This document shows, piece after piece, positions 1-12,539 of a stretch of DNA of 33,761 bases. A program made the translations under genes and the position numbers. How positions within the stretch are numbered: the stretch's first letter is position 1; each line of letters begins with the position of its first letter. This DNA is from Holophagaceae bacterium. GTDB lineage: Bacteria; Acidobacteriota; Holophagae; Holophagales; Holophagaceae. The notes beneath the pieces were generated by a model that was not told the origin of the DNA, did no database searches, and saw only the letters and a list, made by a program, of their open reading frames with translations. The stretch is from contig PMJK01000181.1 of assembly GCA_003158505.1 (NCBI GenBank), positions 1 to 33,761 of the forward strand. The letters are read 5' to 3'.

Positions 1-582
1 GCCATCAACGAAAAGCGCGGCTGCATGATCGTGGACATCGGCGGCGGCACGACTGATGTGGCCGTCATCAGCTACAACGGCAAGGTGTTCTCGGACTCCA
101 TCCTGATCGCGGGCGATGAGATGGACGAGGCGGTCATCAAGTACATTCGCGAAAAATATAACGTGCTGATTTCCGAGGCCTCGGCCGAGGAAGTGAAGTG
201 GACCCTGGGTTCCGCCTTCCCCTCCGAGTTGACCCGCACCATGGAGGTGAGCGGCCGGGATCAGTTCGAAGGCCTGCCCAAGACCCTCACGCTGAATGAT
301 GCGGAAATCCGCGAGGCCCTGGCCGAACCCGTCAACGCCATCATCGACCTGGTGCGCAAGGCGCTGAACGAGACGCCCCCCCAGCTGGCAGCGGATCTCA
401 TCGACCGCGGCATCTGCCTCACGGGCGGCGGTTCGCTCATCCAGGGTATGGACGAACGGCTCCGCAAGGAGACGCACCTTCCGGTCTTCCGGGCAGAGGA
501 TCCCCAGACCGCCGTCGTGCGAGGCACCGCCCTGTTGCTGGAGAACATCCCGCTCCTGCGCCGCATCCAGATCCTCGACTAG
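1..582 (+). CDS. mreB: Rod shape-determining protein MreB, C-terminal part (5' truncated by window edge)
   Basis: Frame open from base 1 (AINEKRGCMIVDIGGGTTDVAVIS...); actin-like phosphate motif DIGGGTTD and LTGGGSLIQGMDERL; followed by mreC/mreD. Confidence 0.95.
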   Translation, partial: AINEKRGCMIVDIGGGTTDVAVISYNGKVFSDSILIAGDEMDEAVIKYIREKYNVLISEASAEEVKWTLGSAFPSELTRTMEVSGRDQFEGLPKTLTLNDAEIREALAEPVNAIIDLVRKALNETPPQLAADLIDRGICLTGGGSLIQGMDERLRKETHLPVFRAEDPQTAVVRGTALLLENIPLLRRIQILD

Positions 583-594
583 CCTGGAGGACGC

Positions 595-1482
595 ATGGTC
601 GTCCGTGCAACCAGGTGGAGATGGAGCCGCACGGTGTGGCAGCGCCTGTTCCTGTTGCTCCTTTGGCTGGGTCAGGGCGTCTGGGTGTTCCTCGGCCCGA
701 ACCCCGGCCGTCATTGGAGCCATCTGGCCGATGCGTTGTCCCGCCCTTCCCAGGGTCTCGCGTCGCGCTGGGATGGCTGGCGCGCCACCCGCCAGGCAGC
801 CCGTCGGAATCTTGCCGAGACCCGCGCGGAGAACGCCCGATTGGCGGCGGAATTGGCCCAGCTAAAAACCCAGGCCGCGCAGGAGGCGCCCAGGCTGTCG
901 GAGGCCGATGCTGCGGTGGGCCTGCTGGGCCTCAAGCAGCAGATCCCCCTCGACCTCAAAGCGGCCCGAGTGATCTTCACCACCCGCCCCGCCACCTTCG
1001 GCGGCTTGATCCTCGATCGGGGCCAGGACCTAGGCCTGGTGGCCGATCAGGGAGTGCTGGTGCCCGAGGGCATCGTGGGGCGGCTCTGGTCCGTCAGCGG
1101 CACCCAATCCAAGGTGCTCCCGGCCGACGCACCGAACGCCTCCGTGGCCGTGATGCTCATCCGCAGCCGGGCCACGGGCGTGCTCCAGGGCCTGGGTTCC
1201 GCGCGGGCGCTCATCCGCTACCTGAGCAACCAGGAGGTGGTGCAAGTGGGCGAGGCCGTGCTCACCAGTGGGCTGGACCGGGTCTTCCCGCGCGGGTTGC
1301 TGGTGGGCTACGTGGCTGAAGTGGCCCAGGGCGACCTCGAACTCCGGGTCATCGTCAACCTGTCTGCGCCCCTGGACCGCGTGAGCACGGTTCTATTGCT
1401 GCCTCCCCAGCCGCCCCTGGAGGTGCAGCCCCCCTTCCTCGCACCGGAAACAAAACCGCAGCGGAAACGGGGGATGCCATGA
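595..1482 (+). CDS. mreC: Rod shape-determining protein MreC
   Basis: N-terminal TM segment, coiled coil (ETRAENARLAAELAQLK), C-terminal beta domain (LILDRGQDLGLVADQGVLVPEGIVGRL); position between mreB and mreD. Confidence 0.93.
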   Translation: MVVRATRWRWSRTVWQRLFLLLLWLGQGVWVFLGPNPGRHWSHLADALSRPSQGLASRWDGWRATRQAARRNLAETRAENARLAAELAQLKTQAAQEAPRLSEADAAVGLLGLKQQIPLDLKAARVIFTTRPATFGGLILDRGQDLGLVADQGVLVPEGIVGRLWSVSGTQSKVLPADAPNASVAVMLIRSRATGVLQGLGSARALIRYLSNQEVVQVGEAVLTSGLDRVFPRGLLVGYVAEVAQGDLELRVIVNLSAPLDRVSTVLLLPPQPPLEVQPPFLAPETKPQRKRGMP

Positions 1483-1964
1483 GGATTCCCACGCCCTCCT
1501 CCACGCGCCAGAACCTGCTTTGCGCTGCGGCCCTGGGCCTGATCTTCCTTTGCGCGCCATTCCCCAAAGTTCAGATTGTCCTTCACGCCATGCTGGTGCT
1601 CGCGCTGGCGCCCCGCGCCGGAGCGCCCCTGACTGGAGTATTGTGGGCCATGGCAGCGGGATGGGCGCTGGAAGGCTCCTATCTGTACCCCCACATGGGC
1701 GGCACCGCCTGGGCGGACATGACCCTGACCCTGCTCACCGGATGGATGGCCGGGCGCTGGCCCCTGGAAGGCCTGAAGGGCTGGCTGGGTCGCCTGGCGG
1801 CACTCACGGTCCTTCATGCCCTGCTGGTGCATGGCGCGGTGCGGCTGGCGACGGCGCCGCATCCCTGGGGTTGGGGCTGGTTCTGGACCCTCCTGACCGT
1901 ACCGCTCTGGGGCTGGGTCGCCTGGAGGTTGCTCCAGGCGGGCACCGGATCCGGGCGGCGCTGA
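1479..1964 (+). CDS. mreD: Rod shape-determining protein MreD-like membrane protein
   Basis: 161 aa hydrophobic protein, ATGA overlap with mreC, canonical operon position before PBP2. Confidence 0.8.
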   Translation: MRIPTPSSTRQNLLCAAALGLIFLCAPFPKVQIVLHAMLVLALAPRAGAPLTGVLWAMAAGWALEGSYLYPHMGGTAWADMTLTLLTGWMAGRWPLEGLKGWLGRLAALTVLHALLVHGAVRLATAPHPWGWGWFWTLLTVPLWGWVAWRLLQAGTGSGRR

Positions 1965-1967
1965 GCC

Positions 1968-3859
1968 ATGGACCCACGGCAGCGACCCCTTCTGCGCCGG
2001 AGGCTCGGGGCCTTCAAGGCGATGACCTGGAGCCTGGTGGCCCTGCTGGTGCTCATCTATGCCTGGCTGCAGCTGGTCCGGCACGGCGAGTTCAAACAAC
2101 TGGCCATGCAGCAGGCCGTGAAGGTGCGTCCCATCCCGGCGCCGCGGGGCCTGGTGCTGGACCGCAGCGGGCAGCGTCTGGTGGACAATCGGCGGGCGCT
2201 CCACCTGGTCATCCAGCGGGAAGACCTTCCCAGCAAGCCCGAGGTGATCGCTTCCCTCGCGGATGCGCTGGTGCTGGATCCCGCGGCCCTGGCGCGGAAG
2301 ATCCTGAGCTACCGGCAGGCGGGGAAGGGACGCCCCCTGGTGCTCAAAGAGAACCTGGACGAGGCCGGCATCGCCATCGCCGAGCGCGTCCGGGCCCGCT
2401 ATGCCTTCCTCAGCGTGGAAGTGGCGCCCCGGCGCGTCTACCTCGGTGACGAGCTCGCCGGCCACGTGCTCGGCTACGTCGGGGAAGTGGATGAGGAACT
2501 GATGAAGGCCAAGCCTGGCATGTTCCACCTGGGCGAGACCATCGGCAAGGAGGGCTTCGAGGCCAGCGGCAACGAGAAGCTCAAGGGGGTGGACGGGCAG
2601 AAGCGTATCCTGGTGGATCAGCTGGGCACCGAGGTCGCGAACTTCGGGCAGCTGGACGCCACGGTGGGCCGCAGCCTCTTCCTCACCCTCGATGCGGGAC
2701 TGCAGAAGGTGGCCCAGGACGCCCTGGGCCAGGAGGCCGGAGCCGTGGTCGTGCTGGACCTGCGCGATGGCGGCGTGCTGGCGATGTACTCCAGCCCTTC
2801 GTACGATCCGAACCTCTTCCTCAACCGGCTCAGCCAGGACATGGTGGACCGCTACCTGGCCAACAACCTCACCCGGCCCATGGTGAACAGGCCTATCCAG
2901 GGCATCTACGCGCCCGGCTCCACTTTCAAGCTGCTGGTGGCCATTGCGGCGCTGGAGAAGGGCGTGGTCACCCCACAGACGATCATCTACTGTTCGGGAA
3001 AGAAGAACTTCTACGGCCGCGATTTCCGCTGCGACAAACCCACGGGCCATGGGGGCCTCTCCATGATCCAGGCCATCGCCCAGAGCTGTGACGTCTACTT
3101 CTACGAGCTGGCGTCCCGTCTGGACATCGATGACATCTACGCCACCGCGGAGAAGTACGGCCTCACAGAGCGTACGGGCATCGACCTGCCCCAGGAGAAG
3201 CGGACCCGCATTCCCAGCCGGGCCTGGAAGCGCAAGACCTATCCGCGGGATCCCAAGTGGTACGGCGGCGAGACCATCAGTGTGGGCATCGGCCAGGGCG
3301 CCGTGGGTGTGACGCCCCTGGGCTTGGCGCGCTTCTACGCCCTGCTGGCCACCAAGGGGAAGCTGCTGACGCCGCACCTGTTCTACGGCTTTCGGGACGA
3401 CCAGAACAACACCTTGGAAGTCGCCCCGACCCTGCCAGCCAAGGACACACCTCTGGACCCCAAAATCTGGGAGGTTCTGAACGAGGGGCTCCGCGAAGTG
3501 GTCCAGAGCGGGACGGCCTCCACCAATCCCTTCGTGCGCGAGATCGCCAAGGAGATTCCCTTCTCGGGCAAGACCGGCACCGCACAGGTGGCCACGTTCG
3601 TGGACAAGGCCCACTATGCGCGCCAGGCCAAGAAGCTGAAGGACCACGCCCTCTTTGCGGGCTACGCGCCCAGCGAGCACCCGCAGATCGCCTTCGCCGT
3701 GGTGGTGGAGAACGCAGGCTTCGGCTCCACCTCCGCCGCCCCCGTCGCGGCCAAGCTCGTGAAGTACTGGTGCGTGGACCGGCTCACCAATCCTCTGCCC
3801 CCGCCCAGGGGCAAGATGGTGGACCCCTTCGCCCCCGTACCGCAGGCGGAGGCCCCGGA

Positions 3860-3863
<4 letters not shown>
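1968..3863 (+). CDS. mrdA: Penicillin-binding protein 2 (elongasome transpeptidase)
   Basis: PBP motifs: APGSTFKLL (SxxK), SCDVYFYELA, SGKTGTAQ (KTG); N-terminal TM; syntenic with mreD and rodA. Confidence 0.95.
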
Positions 3864-6945
<3,082 letters not shown>

Positions 6946-6975
6946 TCCCTCGCCTATCGCCGTATTCATTTCAAT

Positions 6976-7002
6976 CACTTCGCGCGGCCTGCGCGCGAAG
7001 TG
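6976..7002 (+). terminator. Perfect 11-bp hairpin downstream of ligA, possible terminator or intergenic palindrome
   Basis: CACTTCGCGCG-GCCTG-CGCGCGAAGTG; no clear U-tract follows. Confidence 0.4.
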
Positions 7003-7096
7003 TGTGGCAGCGTTCCCCGGCCGCGCCGAGCATGGGACAGAAAGGCCTAGACTGGAACCCACACACGTCACATGATCTGACCTACCTCGAACGGAA

Positions 7097-8449
7097 TTGT
7101 TTGTGCTGACGCGTCTCGGCAAGTTCGAAATTGTCCGGTTGCTCGCCCAGGGAAGCATGGGTGAAGTCTACGTGGGCCTGGATCCCATCCTGGGGCGCGA
7201 GGTGGCCATCAAGGTCATTCATGCATCGGCCAGTCTGGGACCTCAGGCCCGGGAGCGCTTCGCCACGGAGGCCCGCGCCGCCGCAGTCCTGAACCATCCG
7301 AACATCGTGACCGTGCATGAGTTGGGCGAGGAGCAGGGTGTGCTCTACCTGGCCATGGAACTGGTGAAGGGCGAGGACCTCGGCACGCTGATCCAGATGG
7401 GGACCCTGAAGCCCATCGATATGCTCGAAGTGCTGGCCCAGGTCTGCGATGGCCTGGCGGTGGCGCACCGGCACCAGATCCTGCACAGGGACATCAAACC
7501 CTCGAACATCCGCGTGGTCTGGGACGGGAAGAACCTCCAGGCCAAGGTGCTGGATTTCGGCGTGGCCAAGTTCATCAACCGGGACACCACGGACGAAGGC
7601 ATCGTCTTCGGCACCGTGAACTACATGGCCCCGGAGTACCTGCAGAGCGGTCGCCCGGATTCCCGCAGCGACCTCTTCGCGGTCGGGGTGATCCTCTATG
7701 AAGCCCTGGTCGGCATTCCGCCCTTCGATGGTCCCAGCCCAGGCTCGGTGATCTACCGCCTGCTCCACGATACGCCTATGCCCCTGCCCCCCACGGCCTT
7801 CCAGGGCATCAGTCGGGATGTGCAGGGCATCTTGAACCATGCCCTGGCCAAGGATCCGAGTAATCGGTTCCAGAGCGCCGACGATCTGGCCGCCATGCTG
7901 CGAGCCGCCAAGGACCCGGCCTGGCGGTGGGAACAGGAACGGCCCACGATGGCACTCAAGATCAACCGCCCTGTCTCGGAGCGGGGTCCGGTACCGCAGA
8001 CACCCCCGCGAGGGTTCCCGATTGTCCCCTTGGCGCTACGGCCAGCCTCACCGGGCCCAGCCATTCCGTCACCTTCGGGCTCCTTCCCCAAGTCCATGGG
8101 GGTGCTCCGTTCGTCGGCGAGGGAAGTCCCTGCCTCCCAGGGAGTCGTTCCCTCCGGCCGGGACGAGGTCAGGAAGGACGTTCTGGAAACCACCCGACAT
8201 CAGCTTCTCCAGGCCCTGGAGATCGATCCGGACAATGCGAAAGCCCACGCCATGCTGCTGGTCACCCACTACCGTCTGGGGCGCATGGATGCGCTCATGC
8301 AGACGCTTCGCCAGGCGCGAAACCGGGGCATTCCGACAGCCGGTCTGAAGGCCGTTCCCCGTTGCCATCAGATGGTGCTGGAGGAGATGCAGACGTGCCG
8401 CCTGCCGCTGGAGCTCCACGGGGAGTTCATGGATTACCTCGGATCCTGA
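7097..8449 (+). CDS. Cytosolic Ser/Thr protein kinase (Hanks type) with C-terminal TPR-like domain
   Basis: Gly-rich loop LAQGSMGEVYVG, VAIKVIH, HRDIKPSNIRV, DFGVAK, APE; no TM between kinase and C-terminus. Start taken as TTG 7097; GTG at 7103 is an alternative. Confidence 0.9.
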   Translation: MFVLTRLGKFEIVRLLAQGSMGEVYVGLDPILGREVAIKVIHASASLGPQARERFATEARAAAVLNHPNIVTVHELGEEQGVLYLAMELVKGEDLGTLIQMGTLKPIDMLEVLAQVCDGLAVAHRHQILHRDIKPSNIRVVWDGKNLQAKVLDFGVAKFINRDTTDEGIVFGTVNYMAPEYLQSGRPDSRSDLFAVGVILYEALVGIPPFDGPSPGSVIYRLLHDTPMPLPPTAFQGISRDVQGILNHALAKDPSNRFQSADDLAAMLRAAKDPAWRWEQERPTMALKINRPVSERGPVPQTPPRGFPIVPLALRPASPGPAIPSPSGSFPKSMGVLRSSAREVPASQGVVPSGRDEVRKDVLETTRHQLLQALEIDPDNAKAHAMLLVTHYRLGRMDALMQTLRQARNRGIPTAGLKAVPRCHQMVLEEMQTCRLPLELHGEFMDYLGS

Positions 8450-8506
8450 AAGTCCTGCGCTCAACCGCCGATGAGACTTTGGAATCCCTGGTTTCCAGGT
8501 GGTGCA

Positions 8507-10078
8507 ATGTTACGAAGGCTGGGTCGATTCGAACTTCAGAAGAGCCTCGGACAGGGCGCCATGGGCGAGGTATACCTCGGTCTGGATCCCGCCATTGGGC
8601 GAGAGGTGGCCATCAAGACCATTCATCGCGAGGCGGCCCAGGGGGCCGAGGCCCGGGAGCGGTTCGCCCAGGAGGCCAGAGCCGCCGGGACCCTGAACCA
8701 CCCGAACCTGGTGACCATCCACGAATTCGGCGAGGACCAGGGCGTGCTCTATCTGGCCATGGAATTCGTGCCGGGCGAGGACCTGGAGGCCATGCTTCGG
8801 AGCCGTGCGCTGGCGCCAATAGAGGCCCTGGAAGTCCTTGCCCAGGTCTGCGACGGCTTGGCCTATGCCCACCAAAAGGGCGTGCTGCATCGGGATATCA
8901 AGCCCAGCAACATCCGGGTGCGTCGCGAGGGTGAACGCCTGCTCGCCAAGGTGATGGATTTCGGCGTCGCCCGGGTGACGGGCTCCGACCTGACCGGAAC
9001 GGGCATCCTGCTTGGCACCTTCGGGTACATGGCGCCGGAATACATCAGGACCGGCCTGCCGGATCCCCGCAGCGACCTGTTCGCCGTGGGGGTGATCCTC
9101 TATGAGGCCCTGGCGGGCCGCCGTCCCTTCGAAGGGGATACCACGGCCACGGTGCTCTACCGGGTGGTGAACGAGGAGCCAGCCCCGCTGGCGCCTTCGA
9201 ACCTTCATGGCATCAGCCCCCAGGCAGACCTATTGCTGGCCAAGGCCCTAGCCAAGGATCCCGCTCAGCGCTTCCAGGCCGCCGAGGCCATGGCCAGGGC
9301 CCTCCGCGATGCGAGGGATCCTGCCTGGGCGGGCCTTCCAGGCAGCCTGCCTACGCGCTCGCTGCAGCGGTCCGCGGCCGCTTCTGGAGGTTCGTTCGCG
9401 CCTCGAAGGCGGAAGGTCCGGTGGATCGCTGCGATGTTGACCCTCGGTGCCCTGGGCCTGGGCGCCTGGTTTCAATGGGGGCGGCCAAGGACTCCGAGGC
9501 CCATCCCGCTTCCGTCAGCGGTTTCCCCCTCGGCTCCAACACCGGAGGTCTCACCCCTGCAATCGGCCCAACTCATGGGGAAGGTGGAACCAGCACCCGG
9601 GGTCGCCGTGTCAGAAGGTGCTGCCTGGCCCTCACCAGGCACGCAGGCCACACCGAAGGAATCATCCCGACCTGTCCGGGCCCCGAAATCCCACCCCCTG
9701 TCCGAGCAGGAGGCCTCGGATCTGCTCAACGAAGCCGCCAAAGGGCTTAGGGAGCAGCCCCAGGGTAGCCTGGCCCTTTGCGACCGCGTGATCCGGGACC
9801 ACCCCAAAAATCCCCGGGCCTACGCCTTGAAGACCACCGCGCTCTATGGCTTGGGGCGCTACCAGGAAATGTCCGGCGTACTGGATGCGGGCCGGGAGCA
9901 CGGGGTGAAACCCGCGCAGTACCTGGCCTTCGGTCACTTCACAGCCATGCTTCGAGAGGAGCGCCGGGAGCGGCGCCTGCCTCCCAAGGTGCGCGAATCC
10001 CTGGTGGCCGAACTTCCCACCCTGCGGCCGGGGCAGGGACTACGGCAGCCGCGAGTTCAGCGGCCATCCAGTGATTGA
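8507..10078 (+). CDS. Membrane Ser/Thr protein kinase (Hanks type) with single TM and C-terminal TPR-like domain
   Basis: LGQGAMGEVYLG, VAIKTIH, HRDIKPSNIRV, DFGVARV; TM WIAAMLTLGALGLGAWF; start chosen at 8507 (MLRRLGRFELQ) by alignment to the upstream paralog. Confidence 0.9.
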   Translation: MLRRLGRFELQKSLGQGAMGEVYLGLDPAIGREVAIKTIHREAAQGAEARERFAQEARAAGTLNHPNLVTIHEFGEDQGVLYLAMEFVPGEDLEAMLRSRALAPIEALEVLAQVCDGLAYAHQKGVLHRDIKPSNIRVRREGERLLAKVMDFGVARVTGSDLTGTGILLGTFGYMAPEYIRTGLPDPRSDLFAVGVILYEALAGRRPFEGDTTATVLYRVVNEEPAPLAPSNLHGISPQADLLLAKALAKDPAQRFQAAEAMARALRDARDPAWAGLPGSLPTRSLQRSAAASGGSFAPRRRKVRWIAAMLTLGALGLGAWFQWGRPRTPRPIPLPSAVSPSAPTPEVSPLQSAQLMGKVEPAPGVAVSEGAAWPSPGTQATPKESSRPVRAPKSHPLSEQEASDLLNEAAKGLREQPQGSLALCDRVIRDHPKNPRAYALKTTALYGLGRYQEMSGVLDAGREHGVKPAQYLAFGHFTAMLREERRERRLPPKVRESLVAELPTLRPGQGLRQPRVQRPSSD

Positions 10079-10491
10079 ATTTCGAGCAGCTTCCAGTCCC
10101 CTCTGGCCTTGCGCCAAAGCAGCCAGAAACTGCGGTGCGAGGCGTCCTGGGGCAGCAGGCTTCCGCTGCGCCCCGTGAGGAGCAGATCCACTTCCTGGAA
10201 GGCCTCGCTCCTCTTCACCGTGATCTCGTTCCGCACGACGGTCACGCCGACCTTCTCCTGTCTTAAGATTCCGAGAAGGAACAGTCTCGCCGTGGCCTTA
10301 TCCATGCCATCGGGACCTCGGAACTCCGGATCCAGGCTTGACGTGGCTTCGGCCACGTCCCCCGACTCCACCCCGGCACGGCAGGTTTCAAAGGCTTTCC
10401 GGACCTGATCCTCCGGCTGGTCCGAATGGCAGGCGGCAAGGAAACAGAGGATGGACAGGGCGGCGGCCAAGGGACCCCAGCGTTTTCTCAT
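10057..10491 (-). CDS. Putative lipoprotein of unknown function
   Basis: Signal peptide with lipobox-like ILCFLAAC; 144 aa; NTF2-like flavour (QVRKAFETCRAGVESGDVAEATSSLDPEFRG). Confidence 0.75.
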   Translation of the reverse strand: MRKRWGPLAAALSILCFLAACHSDQPEDQVRKAFETCRAGVESGDVAEATSSLDPEFRGPDGMDKATARLFLLGILRQEKVGVTVVRNEITVKRSEAFQEVDLLLTGRSGSLLPQDASHRSFWLLWRKARGDWKLLEIQSLDGR

Positions 10492-10649
10492 CGAGCCTCC
10501 TCATTCCATCCCGCCTGGTGTCCATGGAAGGATAGCTCCCCGGATCAAGCGTCCAGGGTAATGGCCGGGAACCCTTCACGTCGGTCCGGACCTTTTCGGT
10601 AGCATGGGTGCAAGGAATCAGGCTCAACCGCATCCATCCGAGACCCGCC

Positions 10650-11942
10650 ATGGCCCACCACACCCTCAAGGCCAGCCACCAGAAGCTCGTGGAGCGACTC
10701 AACCGCTTCCCTCAGGGGGCGCCACCCTCGGAGCTGCTCTTTCAGATTCTCCGGGTCCTCTTCACCGAGGAGGAGGCCGGGTTGGTCGCCCTGCTGCCCA
10801 TCCGACCCTTCACGGCCGCCCATGCCGCGCAGGTCTGGAAGAGGCCCGAGGACGCCTGCCTGGGCATCCTGGATCGCCTGGCGGATCGCGGGATGCTGCT
10901 GGACCTGGAGCATCCCGATGGCACGCGGACCTTCGTGCTGCCCCCGCCCATGGCGGGCTTCTTCGAATTCTCCATGATGCGGATCGGCAACGGCTACGAC
11001 CAGAAGCTGCTGGCGGAGCTCTTCTACCAGTATCTGAACGTGGAGGAGGACTTCGTCCGGGAGTTGTTCGCGGGCGGGGAGACGCAGGTGGGCCGGGTCT
11101 TCGTGAACGAGGGGGCCCTTCCCGAGCATGCCCTCCACGTGATGGATTACGAGCGGGCCTCGGAGGTGATCCGCACGGCCTCCCACATCGGCATTGGAAC
11201 CTGCTACTGCCGCCACAAGATGGCGCACCTCGGGAAGGCCTGCCAGGCGCCCATGGACATCTGCATGACCTTCAACGGCACGGCCGGCTCACTCATCCGG
11301 CACCGCGTCGCCCGGCGGGTGGACGTCTCTGAGGGGCTGGACCTGCTGGCCCAGGCCGTGGACGGCAACCTGGTCCAGTTCGGCGAGAACGTGCGCGACC
11401 AGGTGGGGTTCATCTGCAACTGCTGCGGCTGCTGTTGCGAGGCCATGCTGGCGGCCAAGCGCTTCGCGGTGTTGAATCCCATCGCCACCACGAACCACCT
11501 GCCGGAGGTGGAGGCCGAGGCCTGCAACGGCTGCGGGAAGTGCGTGGAGGTCTGTCCGGTGGAGGCCATGGGCCTCGTGTCCAGTGGGGATCCCCAACAC
11601 CCGAAGCGCAAGAAGGCGCGGCTGGACGAATCCATCTGCCTGGGCTGCGGCGTATGCGTGCGCGCCTGCTCCCGGCGGGCCCTGCGCCTGCGCCCGCGGG
11701 CCCGTCGTGTCATCACCCCGGTCAACACGGCCCATCGGGTGGTGCTGATGGCCATCGAGCGCGGTCAGCTCCAGAACCTGATCTTCGATAATCAGGCACA
11801 TATCCAGCACAAGGCCATGGCCGCCATTCTTGGCGTGATTCTCAAGCTGCCCCCCTTGAAGCAGGCCCTGGCCAGCCGGCAGATGAAGTCCCGCTACCTG
11901 GAGAGGCTGTTGTCCCGGAGGGACGTCAGCCACCGGGCTTAA
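10650..11942 (+). CDS. 4Fe-4S ferredoxin-type protein with several Cys clusters
   Basis: CNGCGKCVEVCPVEAM and CLGCGVCVRACSRRAL ferredoxin motifs plus CNCCGCCCEAM and CYCRHKM...C; internal ATG 10650 preferred (MAHHTLKASHQKL). Confidence 0.85.
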   Translation: MAHHTLKASHQKLVERLNRFPQGAPPSELLFQILRVLFTEEEAGLVALLPIRPFTAAHAAQVWKRPEDACLGILDRLADRGMLLDLEHPDGTRTFVLPPPMAGFFEFSMMRIGNGYDQKLLAELFYQYLNVEEDFVRELFAGGETQVGRVFVNEGALPEHALHVMDYERASEVIRTASHIGIGTCYCRHKMAHLGKACQAPMDICMTFNGTAGSLIRHRVARRVDVSEGLDLLAQAVDGNLVQFGENVRDQVGFICNCCGCCCEAMLAAKRFAVLNPIATTNHLPEVEAEACNGCGKCVEVCPVEAMGLVSSGDPQHPKRKKARLDESICLGCGVCVRACSRRALRLRPRARRVITPVNTAHRVVLMAIERGQLQNLIFDNQAHIQHKAMAAILGVILKLPPLKQALASRQMKSRYLERLLSRRDVSHRA

Positions 11943-12513
11943 GGACCTGGGATCCGGGGTCCGTGGATCCCAGCCCGTAGGCCTGGTACAGCTCGGGGTA
12001 GCTGCGCGGTTCCGCGCGATCCGGTGCAAGGCCCAGTCCCTCCATGGCCGCGCGGATGGCCTGGGGATCCCCTTCCAGCTCGAGGTAGCAACCGAAAGGG
12101 GTCTCGTCGAGGCAGGCCTCCAGCTCTGCGCGCTCCCATACGGCGCGCCGTTTCTCCATGCGCAGGACGGGCTCGAAGCCGAGGGCTCGGAGGATGGCCT
12201 CCAGGGCCTCGCCGTCCTCGATGCCTGTCTCCTGCTCGGGACGGATCTTCAGGATGGCGTCGGGCACCTTGGGGCCCTTCCAGGTCAGGCGTATTCGTCC
12301 GGCGAAGCCGCGGATCCGAAGGGCTGATCCTGTGGCACGCAGCTCGCCATGCCGGTCCCAGAGCACGCTGACCTCGGGCTGCAGGGGGGTGGCCTCGTGG
12401 AAGCCCAGGGCCTCCAGCAGGGGCCGGAAGGGGCCCGTGGCCGGGATGCGCAGCTTCAGTTCGATCTCCAGGGCTGATTTGTGCTTCATCGCGGCGTGTC
12501 TCCGATCGGTCAT
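11926..12513 (-). CDS. CYTH-domain protein (adenylate cyclase class IV / thiamine-triphosphatase-like)
   Basis: ExExK-type motif in EIELKLRIP, LRIRGFAGRIRLTWKGP, ELEGDPQAI; start may be the internal MKHKSALEIELK. Confidence 0.8.
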   Translation of the reverse strand: MTDRRHAAMKHKSALEIELKLRIPATGPFRPLLEALGFHEATPLQPEVSVLWDRHGELRATGSALRIRGFAGRIRLTWKGPKVPDAILKIRPEQETGIEDGEALEAILRALGFEPVLRMEKRRAVWERAELEACLDETPFGCYLELEGDPQAIRAAMEGLGLAPDRAEPRSYPELYQAYGLGSTDPGSQVLKPGG

Positions 12514-12539
12514 GATGGTGCTGTGCCCATGGCCCCATC

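Noticed and set aside
1308-3680. 790-aa minus-strand ORF antisense to mreC/mreD/mrdA
   Set aside because: Shadow ORF of high-GC coding DNA; His/Gln/Gly-rich composition with no domain, while the opposite strand encodes clear elongasome proteins.
3257-3859. N-terminal extension of the rodA ORF in the supplied track
   Set aside because: Overlaps mrdA out of frame with non-protein-like composition; SEDS homology begins at ATG 3860.
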